A DNA stretch of 6,364 nt from Fidelibacterota bacterium (GTDB lineage: Bacteria; Fidelibacterota; BS150m-G59), in contig JADHUZ010000081.1 in assembly GCA_016784265.1 (NCBI GenBank), positions 1-6,364 of the forward strand, written 5' to 3'. The position numbers and the translations under genes were made by a program. The notes under the pieces were generated by a model. That model was not told where the DNA came from and did no database searches. It saw nothing but the letters and a program-made list of their open reading frames with translations. The number at the start of each line of letters is the position of its first letter. Positions within the stretch are counted from its first letter, which is position 1. This document shows positions 1 through 6,364 of the stretch, piece after piece.

Positions 1-114
1 TCCGGATCGATCGAAAGAAACCAGCGAATCTGGGAGTTTCATCAAAGTAAAAGATTCATCACGAAGGCTGATGTCGAAACATGAGGAATCACTGGATGTA
101 ATTCGATATCTCAA
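1..114 (-). CDS. possible start of an unidentified gene, cut by the window edge
   Basis: After the barrel gene's stop, only one minus-strand frame stays open to the window edge. From a TTG at 114-112 it reads LRYRITSSDSSCFDISLRDE and continues SFTLMKLPDSLVSFDRSG to the edge. A later in-frame ATG lies at 42-40 and would leave only 14 codons here. Neither start has a recognisable Shine-Dalgarno sequence. The alternating polar and hydrophobic pattern is plausible coding sequence and suits a continuation of the minus-strand gene series. I recognise no family, and an open frame this short can occur by chance. The plus strand also has open frames here, so orientation is not certain. A gene starting just left of the window, with this stretch as spacer, is equally possible. 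Confidence 0.3.
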   Translation of the reverse strand, partial: MRYRITSSDSSCFDISLRDESFTLMKLPDSLVSFDRSG

Positions 115-121
115 CTTGCGA

Positions 122-1801
122 TTACAACGACCAATTCACACGAAGATGTCCCGCGAATGTTTGATACGGCGTTGCTTTTGCCACAGATGTGTTAAGTAAA
201 TTGTATTCCAGCGACATAATTTCTTCACCGTTTTTTCGTTTGCTGAAAAATAGAATTGGACCCCAACTAAAGCGGTCAGTATGTTCGTCCATATCTGCAT
301 TTTCAAAATAATGATATTTCCGGTTATAGACACTTGCGCCGACACCCAAATGCCAATATGCGGCGTTCCATTTCAGAATTATTTCTCCGGAAGGCTCAAA
401 AATACTCACAATCGGTTGCTCGCCGCGTGGATTTAATCGAAACAATCCTCTTTCATTTATGCGAAATATTTCACGTAAAACCAGATAAACGTGCGAAGTT
501 ATTTTGAATTCCTCATGCAATTTGCCGACTGCGCCGCGAATAATCATACTTTGCCAGCCCGGCAGTAACGATTCAAAATCATAAAGAAACATATTGCTCC
601 AAATACTGCAACGCGTTGAGAAATTTGTGTTTTCTGTTTGCATTCCCAATTGAAATTCCAATTTGTAAAATCTCTCACGCCGATTCTCCCCACTACGCGA
701 ATTAAACAAATATGAAAGATGATTGTTAATAAACGTTACTTCCACATTCGAGAAAAATCGGCTAGCCGTCCAATGTTTATGTGAAATATTTACTTCATAG
801 CGTAATTCATCGCGATCGTCGTCATTCTCTACCGATGGTGTATCAAACCACAAACGGTAAATTCTCGGTGCAATAAAAAGTGTGTCATAAGCATTGGTTT
901 TCCAGAAGATATCAGAATGCCAGATGAACACACGCTGATCATAATCGGCGACACCAATAGTTCCATGCTGATTTTTATCAGATACATCCATATTGCGTTT
1001 TGAGGAATCCCATTCAAAATAATTAGCAGTGCTCAAATTGTGTATTTGCTTTTTGACCGCGATTCTGTTCAACACCGAAACATCTTCTTTCTTTCGCGTT
1101 GGATCTTCTCCTGTATTGCCGAAAGATATGAACGAATAATGAATTTTCGATTCCCAACTCGCGCTTCCAGCCAGCAACGGATAATCTAAATAATGCCCTG
1201 CTTTCATATCGTTTTGAATGCGCCGCTCTATGTCGTTTGATTCGGATAAATAATAATCTCTCTGATGCCCATTCACTTTAAAATTGACCCGATAAGCGAC
1301 ATCTTTGGTGGAAAATGTTTTCTTCGCGAAAATCTCGTGAGTTTTATTAAATTTATCTTGCAAAATCTCGTGCTCAAATAAAAATGACAGGGGGATATTG
1401 GGCGTGCTTTCTTTTGCAATTTTCCAGAAAAAACCGCTATCAGAATGATTAAGCCATTGATCTTTTATACTTCCCGCATCGAAATCCCAATCCGTAGATC
1501 CAATAGTAAATCCGTGTTTCATAATCTGATTTTGATAATTTTGCACGGTTTTACCATCTTCAAAATCGTATCCTAACCAACGATAACCGACGCGCCATCG
1601 CTGAAAAACTTTTTGTGACATATCGATTTCCCAACGATGCTCATCTTGCCAGCGATAATCCAAAGAAGAAAACCGAATCCGTTCCGAATTGAGATGATCA
1701 ACGACACGAAAATGAAAACCATATTTCTCATAACTTTCCTCAAAATCGCTAAACCACTGTGTGGTAGAATACTGAGATTGAGTGCCGATGTTGAGATTCA
1801 T
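122..1801 (-). CDS. uncharacterised, probably outer-membrane beta-barrel protein
   Basis: I do not recognise a named family. From the first ATG the protein has 559 residues, is very rich in W, Y, F, N, D and R, and has no transmembrane helix. Many stretches alternate polar and aromatic residues, as in amphipathic strands (for example RWRVGYRWLGYDF near residue 70 and the C-terminal HLRVNWSL). This is typical of large outer-membrane barrels, though the last residue is Leu rather than the common Phe. The ATG at 1801-1799 has no Shine-Dalgarno sequence. Upstream in the same frame lies a signal-peptide-like stretch (see 1802-1858), so the true precursor is probably longer, about 578 residues. The gene follows ftsB directly and is probably cotranscribed with eno and ftsB. 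The inference is an envelope protein exported by Sec and inserted in the outer membrane. Whether it is a porin, a transporter or a structural protein cannot be said. Confidence 0.8.
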   Translation of the reverse strand: MNLNIGTQSQYSTTQWFSDFEESYEKYGFHFRVVDHLNSERIRFSSLDYRWQDEHRWEIDMSQKVFQRWRVGYRWLGYDFEDGKTVQNYQNQIMKHGFTIGSTDWDFDAGSIKDQWLNHSDSGFFWKIAKESTPNIPLSFLFEHEILQDKFNKTHEIFAKKTFSTKDVAYRVNFKVNGHQRDYYLSESNDIERRIQNDMKAGHYLDYPLLAGSASWESKIHYSFISFGNTGEDPTRKKEDVSVLNRIAVKKQIHNLSTANYFEWDSSKRNMDVSDKNQHGTIGVADYDQRVFIWHSDIFWKTNAYDTLFIAPRIYRLWFDTPSVENDDDRDELRYEVNISHKHWTASRFFSNVEVTFINNHLSYLFNSRSGENRRERFYKLEFQLGMQTENTNFSTRCSIWSNMFLYDFESLLPGWQSMIIRGAVGKLHEEFKITSHVYLVLREIFRINERGLFRLNPRGEQPIVSIFEPSGEIILKWNAAYWHLGVGASVYNRKYHYFENADMDEHTDRFSWGPILFFSKRKNGEEIMSLEYNLLNTSVAKATPYQTFAGHLRVNWSL

Positions 1802-1858
1802 CGCCGCAAAAGAGGGAAAAATCAGGAAGAAAAAAAGTGATTTACGGAACCGTTCGAT
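1802..1858 (-). other. in-frame signal-peptide coding extension of the barrel gene, possible AUC start
   Basis: Reading upstream of the barrel's ATG in frame gives IERFRKSLFFFLIFPSFAA. It has a basic n-region (ERFRK), a hydrophobic core (LFFFLIF) and a small-residue end with a plausible signal peptidase I site after SFA. The frame is open only back to a TGA at 1882-1880 and contains no ATG, GTG or TTG before the ATG at 1801. The only start-like codon well placed is ATC at 1858-1856. It follows GGAG (1871-1868) with a 9-base spacer. Use of that codon would make the gene overlap the end of ftsB by 17 bases. The signal peptide is read directly from the sequence. The AUC start is an inference; a sequencing error or a nearby indel could also explain the missing start. 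Confidence 0.55.
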
Positions 1859-2150
1859 AAATTTTTTCTCCGGGCTTACTCATACCAAGCCGCTCACGTG
1901 CTTCTTTTTCAATGTAGGCACTGTCAGTTTGAATTTTTTCAATTTTTGTTTCTATGCGACCAATTTCCTGTTTAATATCATCCACTTGCCCCAAAATTTG
2001 ATCTCTATCTCGCTGGATCTTTAACATTTTTAACAGTCCATAATCGCCAATGCTGATCAAAATAATTGATCCGATGGCCACAGCAATCCACAATATCCAA
2101 ATCAACCTTGAACGAACATTCTCCCGTTTTGTTCTTAGCCTGGCTGACAT
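1842..2150 (-). CDS. ftsB: FtsB/DivIC-family septum formation initiator
   Basis: This 102-residue bitopic protein has the classic family layout. A basic cytoplasmic N-terminus (MSARLRTKRENVRSR) is followed by one membrane helix at about residues 16-34. A coiled coil covers about 38-76 (IQRDRDQILGQVDDIKQEI and on). The conserved periplasmic end YIEKEARERLGMSKPGEKIY lies at 79-98. In known bacteria FtsB joins FtsL and FtsQ in the divisome and helps activate septal peptidoglycan synthesis by FtsW/FtsI. The length is normal. The ATG lies 2 bases after the eno stop (TAAGCATG) without a strong ribosome binding site, so translation is probably coupled to eno. Eno-ftsB adjacency is also known in Escherichia coli. 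DivIC is the equivalent name in Gram-positive bacteria; ftsB is the better symbol for a Gram-negative. Confidence 0.9.
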   Translation of the reverse strand: MSARLRTKRENVRSRLIWILWIAVAIGSIILISIGDYGLLKMLKIQRDRDQILGQVDDIKQEIGRIETKIEKIQTDSAYIEKEARERLGMSKPGEKIYRTVP

Positions 2151-2152
2151 GC

Positions 2153-3463
<1,311 letters not shown>

Positions 3464-3466
3464 TCA

Positions 3467-3492
3467 TTTTTGCGCTTTTTCCGCGCGTAAAA
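3467..3492 (-). other. small hairpin in the eno leader
   Basis: Two GCGC blocks (3472-3475 and 3483-3486) flank a 7-base loop and can pair. The outer T run (3468-3471) can pair with AAAA at 3489-3492 across a 2-base bulge. In the eno mRNA this structure would sit just upstream of the ribosome binding site and could affect stability or initiation. The stem is short and may have no function. Confidence 0.25.
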
Positions 3493-3584
3493 CTTACTGT
3501 TATTTCTCGATAAAGTTCTAAACAGAAATATAAAATCCTGTGTTTGTCTGTTCGACAACTTATCGGTAATTTTTGGGTCGAAAT

Positions 3585-4559
3585 ATGACTGAGAAAATCA
3601 CAATTACGCGATTCGATTCGCAATTTGAAAAACAATGGGACGAATTTGTCAATTCGTCAAACAATGGGACGATTTTTCATTTACGACGATTTTTGAATTA
3701 TCACCCGCCAGGGCGGTTTATCGACTCTTCGTTGATTTTCCAGAAAAAAAACCAATGGCTCGCCGTTTTTCCAGCCGCCGAACGAATGATTGATGGTAAA
3801 AAAATGCTCATTTCTCATCCTGGTGCGAGTTACGGAGGGTGGGCTTCCGAAAAACCGCTCACATTGCAAAACACCGAAAATATCGCAAATGCACTTGTCA
3901 ATTATGCAAAAAATCACAAGTTCGATGCAATTTGCATCACATTTCCGCCAAAAACATATTCCAAATCGTCTTCCGATTATGCCGATTTTATGTTACATAA
4001 TCTCGGTTTTCGATACAAAAAACGAGAGATTTCAAGTGTGCTAAAACTCGAAAAAACAGCAGAGCAAACCCACAAAAAATTCAGCGCATCTTGTTTACGC
4101 GCCGTTAGAAAAGCACAAAAACACGATGTAGAAATTCGCAAATCTGATGATTACGCGACCTATTTTGAGATTCTGAAAAACAACCTTTCTGCGAGGCACA
4201 ATGTGGCACCAACGCATTCGCTCAAAGAAATGGAAAAATTGGCAACATTATTCCCTGAAAAAATTCATCTTTTTGGAGCGTTTTGGAAGCAAAAAATGAT
4301 TGCCGGTGTTGTGATGTTTGATGCGTCACCGCAAGTAACTTTGGCATTTTATATCAGCCATGACCAAAATTATCAGGAACTTCGCCAAGTGAATTTGCTT
4401 TTTCATTCCATCGTGGAGTGGGCTGTTGCAAAACAATTTAAATTTCTTGATTTTGGGATTTTTACAGTCAACGGCGAACCAAATCGCGGACTTGCGAAAT
4501 TCAAAGAATCCTTTGGTGCTGATGGAATTTTCCGTGATACTTTGGAGAAAACTCTCTAA
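3585..4559 (+). CDS. FemAB-like GNAT-fold acyltransferase of a polysaccharide locus
   Basis: This 324-residue protein shows the duplicated GNAT layout of the FemAB / BioF2-like acetyltransferase group. The first half contains the family-like HPGASYGGWA at about residues 78-87. A basic linker (SCLRAVRKAQKHDVEIRK, about 168-185) comes next. The second half holds GAFWKQKMIAGVVMF (about 230-244) and the end LDFGIFTVNGEPNRGLAKFK (from about 287), close to the glycine-rich end typical of the group. FemAB enzymes move amino acids from aminoacyl-tRNA to peptidoglycan precursors. Relatives in exopolysaccharide clusters are thought to acylate sugars, but their substrates are mostly unknown. With a flippase and a glycosyltransferase following, glycan modification is the likelier role here. 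I chose the ATG at 3585; a TTG 12 bases upstream is possible. Neither has a clear ribosome binding site. Confidence 0.82.
   Translation: MTEKITITRFDSQFEKQWDEFVNSSNNGTIFHLRRFLNYHPPGRFIDSSLIFQKKNQWLAVFPAAERMIDGKKMLISHPGASYGGWASEKPLTLQNTENIANALVNYAKNHKFDAICITFPPKTYSKSSSDYADFMLHNLGFRYKKREISSVLKLEKTAEQTHKKFSASCLRAVRKAQKHDVEIRKSDDYATYFEILKNNLSARHNVAPTHSLKEMEKLATLFPEKIHLFGAFWKQKMIAGVVMFDASPQVTLAFYISHDQNYQELRQVNLLFHSIVEWAVAKQFKFLDFGIFTVNGEPNRGLAKFKESFGADGIFRDTLEKTL
3631..3672 (+). repeat. short direct repeat with an internal perfect hairpin
   Basis: AACAATGGGACGA occurs at 3631-3643 and again at 3660-3672, 29 bases apart. The copies are read in different frames (QWDE versus NNGT), so the similarity is in the DNA rather than the protein. 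Between and overlapping them is a perfect inverted repeat, GACGAATT (3639-3646) and AATTCGTC (3651-3658), with a 4-base loop. It lies about 50 bases inside the acyltransferase gene. It may be chance or the trace of a small local duplication. Confidence 0.5.
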
Positions 4560-4560
4560 A

Positions 4561-6000
4561 ATGTCGCTAAAAACATTCGGAAAACAATCACTGATTTACG
4601 GCATTAGCACTATTTTGGCTCGAATGGTGAGTTTTTTGCTCCTTCCCCTCTACACAAATGTTTTTTCGCGTGCCGAATATGGCATTGTTTCGCTTGCTTA
4701 TGCGTTTATGGGATTTGCTCTGATTTTGTATCGATATGGCACAGACACGGCGTTGATGAAATTCTATGTTGACTCCGGAAAATCCAAAGAAAAAACCGTT
4801 TTCACGAATGTTTTTGGCTTGATTACGATGACTGGGATTTTATTTTCCATCTGTCTTGTTTTATTTCGCAAATCTCTCGTTCCCGTCATTTTAGGTGCAA
4901 GCGGTGAGCCGATTTGGATTGTGTTAATCGCTGGAATTTTATTTTTCGATATGCTGTGGAATATGGCTGTCATCATTTTGCGCACAGAAGAAAAGCCCGT
5001 GTTGTTTTCGGCGTTTAGTTTTGCAAATGTTCTGCTAATGATGGCGCTCAATATTGTTTTTGTTGTCGTGTGTAAATTTGGTGTTTTGGGCGTTTTGATA
5101 AGCAATTTTATCACATCTGGTGTTTTGTTTTTGTTTGCACTTATGATTATTTTACCGCGATTTTCGTTTTCATTGCTTGATTCAAATTGGCTAAAAAAAA
5201 TCGTCAGATTTTCGCTTCCGTTTTTGCCAGCGGGAGTTTTCACAATGGTAATGGAACTCGCCGACCGCTATATTTTGGAATTTGTGCATAGTACAGAAGC
5301 AGTTGGGTTTTACTCGGCGGGTTACAAAATTGGAATGTTTATGTTGCTTGTTGTGATGGGGTTCAATATGGGTTGGACGCCGTATTTTTTGAAGCAAAAG
5401 AATAATTTGGATGCACCAAATGAATTTCGGAAAATCACGACAATTTTTGTTGGAATTGCTGGGTTTTTCTTAATAATTTTTTCGGCTTGGGCAGAAAAAA
5501 TTGTGCAGATTCAAATATTTGGTTATTCATTTTTTGGCGAAAAATTTTGGCAATCAACTGATATTGTACCCGTCATTTTGCTCGGATATTTTTTCTTCGG
5601 ACTGTATGTCTTGCAATTACCCGGCGTATTTTTAGCCGAAAAAACAAAATTCGTTCCTGTCTTTCGTGGATTGGGAGCGTTGCTCAATATCGGACTTAAT
5701 TTTTGGCTGATTTCGCTATTTTCTCAAAACATCAATTCCGTTTCGATGGCGGCGGCGGCGGCGACCGCTGTTGCATTTTTTGGAATGGCAACAGCAATCT
5801 TTTTCACAAATCGTAAAATTTACCCAATTCGATACTTTTGGCGCGGGATACTTTTCCCACTTGTCTTTTTTACATTATTTGGGTTTGTTCCCGATGAATT
5901 ATCGTGGAAAATTGGACTCTCATTTGCTTATTTTCCGATGTGGTTCATCGTCGGATTAGACAACGAACATCGCCAAATTATTCGAGGATTATTTTCGTGA
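4561..6000 (+). CDS. Wzx-type polysaccharide flippase (MOP superfamily)
   Basis: This 479-residue, strongly hydrophobic protein has about 12-14 predicted membrane helices, the normal size for oligosaccharide flippases. The N-terminus (GKQSLIYGISTILARMVSFL, 7-26) and the YTNVFSRAEYGIVSL stretch (31-45) are typical of PF01943/PF13440-like proteins. The second half begins with RFSLPFLPAGVF (216-227), then ADRYILEF (234-241) and EAVGFYSAGYKIG (246-258), a hallmark of Wzx/RfbX proteins. Such proteins move undecaprenyl-linked oligosaccharides across the inner membrane for O-antigen, capsule or exopolysaccharide assembly. The frame is open further upstream into the acyltransferase, but the ATG at 4561 fits best: it comes one base after that gene's stop, with GGAG at 4544-4547 as a distant ribosome binding site, and starts the family-typical N-terminus. 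The substrate cannot be predicted. An Ala5 tract at 397-401 is coded by five GCG codons. Confidence 0.93.
   Translation: MSLKTFGKQSLIYGISTILARMVSFLLLPLYTNVFSRAEYGIVSLAYAFMGFALILYRYGTDTALMKFYVDSGKSKEKTVFTNVFGLITMTGILFSICLVLFRKSLVPVILGASGEPIWIVLIAGILFFDMLWNMAVIILRTEEKPVLFSAFSFANVLLMMALNIVFVVVCKFGVLGVLISNFITSGVLFLFALMIILPRFSFSLLDSNWLKKIVRFSLPFLPAGVFTMVMELADRYILEFVHSTEAVGFYSAGYKIGMFMLLVVMGFNMGWTPYFLKQKNNLDAPNEFRKITTIFVGIAGFFLIIFSAWAEKIVQIQIFGYSFFGEKFWQSTDIVPVILLGYFFFGLYVLQLPGVFLAEKTKFVPVFRGLGALLNIGLNFWLISLFSQNINSVSMAAAAATAVAFFGMATAIFFTNRKIYPIRYFWRGILFPLVFFTLFGFVPDELSWKIGLSFAYFPMWFIVGLDNEHRQIIRGLFS
5749..5763 (+). repeat. in-frame GCG trinucleotide repeat, five copies
   Basis: Five consecutive GCG codons encode Ala397-Ala401 of the flippase, within a predicted membrane helix (MAAAAATAVAFFG). 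The tract stands out in an AT-rich gene. A change of copy number would add or remove Ala without breaking the frame. Confidence 0.85.
5984..5988 (+). promoter_or_regulatory. ribosome binding site for the glycosyltransferase GTG
   Basis: GAGGA lies 8 bases before the GTG at 5997, inside the last codons of the flippase gene. This spacing supports GTG as the start and translation coupled to the flippase. Confidence 0.7.
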
Positions 6001-6364
6001 TTTGCGTTTTAACTTGTGGACACAACCCCGACGACGAGCGAATTTACCAAAAGCAAATTAGGACTCTTCTCGATGCAGGATATAAAGTTCTATATCTCAC
6101 AAAAAATTCTACGACAACACCGCTGACCGACAAAAATTTAATTCACAAAACAATCCAACTCCCGCTTCGTCAATTTATTAAAAGTTGTTTTAATGAAATA
6201 AAAAACGCCGAGATTCAAAGCGTTCACATTCACGAATTTGAATTGCTTTCGTTGGCAAAACAGGTGAAAAATTATCTAAAATTGCCAACAATTTACGATG
6301 TGCACGAGTCGAATATCGAAATGTGGGATGCCTTCTCGTCCAAACCGAAATTACTCAAAAAACT
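5997..6364 (+). CDS. glycosyltransferase, GT-B fold, N-terminal part (truncated by the window end)
   Basis: The GTG start overlaps the flippase stop (GTGA), and the frame runs open for 122 codons to the window edge. The N-terminus ICVLTCGHNPDDERIYQKQI (2-21), continuing LLDAGYKVLYLT, is the opening beta-strand and helix of GT4-like transferases; DDERIYQKQIR matches their common 'D.R....ia..L...G..V' pattern. IHEFELLSLA (78-87) and PTIYDVHES (97-105) match the family's typical H(D/E)..LL.LA and YD.HE elements. These enzymes use nucleotide sugars to extend a glycan at the cytoplasmic face. The donor-binding C-terminal domain lies outside the window, so sugar and linkage are unknown. The gene continues the surface-polysaccharide operon. 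Confidence 0.88.
   Translation, partial: MICVLTCGHNPDDERIYQKQIRTLLDAGYKVLYLTKNSTTTPLTDKNLIHKTIQLPLRQFIKSCFNEIKNAEIQSVHIHEFELLSLAKQVKNYLKLPTIYDVHESNIEMWDAFSSKPKLLKK

Noticed and set aside
1..84. Plus-strand open frame ending at TGA 82-84 as the tail of a convergent gene
   Set aside because: It is short, has no recognisable motif, and competes with a minus-strand frame that fits the direction of the neighbouring genes; I cannot support it.
1859..1870. Programmed -1 frameshift from ftsB into the barrel gene at the A6T run
   Set aside because: The barrel frame is +1 relative to ftsB, so a -1 slip at this run leads to the third frame, which ends at a TGA shortly after. A fusion would also make little sense for a protein with its own signal peptide.
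4426..4560. Longer N-terminus for the flippase
   Set aside because: The extension would overlap the acyltransferase by more than 130 bases and adds residues before the conserved family N-terminus; the ATG at 4561 fits operon spacing.
4764..5243. Minus-strand open frame of 159 codons
   Set aside because: It is antisense to the flippase and its K/T/N-rich composition is the expected shadow of a hydrophobic coding strand.

Overview
The window looks like ordinary chromosome from a Gram-negative, AT-rich bacterium. The evidence for an outer membrane is a long, aromatic-rich protein of beta-barrel character preceded by signal-peptide-like sequence. The linkage of enolase with an FtsB/DivIC-type division protein is common across bacteria. 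Nothing here fixes the phylum. An FCB-group or related uncultured lineage is a guess, resting only on base composition and the unfamiliar barrel protein.

Left half, minus strand (about 3445 down to 122): enolase (eno) has a strong ribosome binding site. It is followed after 2 bases by a small FtsB/DivIC-family protein, and then directly by an unrecognised, probably outer-membrane, barrel protein. The barrel's first ATG lacks both a ribosome binding site and a signal peptide. The sequence just upstream encodes a convincing signal peptide in the same frame but contains no ATG, GTG or TTG. The gene may therefore start at an AUC codon overlapping the ftsB stop, or the start may be obscured by a sequence error. 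Beyond the barrel, positions 1-121 hold one minus-strand frame that stays open to the window edge and may be the start of a further gene.

Middle (3446-3584): a divergent intergenic region of 139 bases carries the eno leader and presumably promoters for both directions. No convincing full sigma-70 promoter can be read.

Right half, plus strand (3585 to the end): a tightly packed operon of surface-polysaccharide character. It holds a FemAB/GNAT-fold acyltransferase, a Wzx-type (MOP superfamily) flippase one base after its stop, and the start of a GT-B glycosyltransferase whose GTG overlaps the flippase stop by 4 bases and which runs off the window. Together they suggest transfer of sugars to a lipid-linked glycan, its modification, and its export across the inner membrane.

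I see no mobile elements, CRISPR arrays, tRNA or rRNA genes, and no clear new biological system. The best leads are the unusual start of the barrel gene and the unknown role of that protein beside ftsB.
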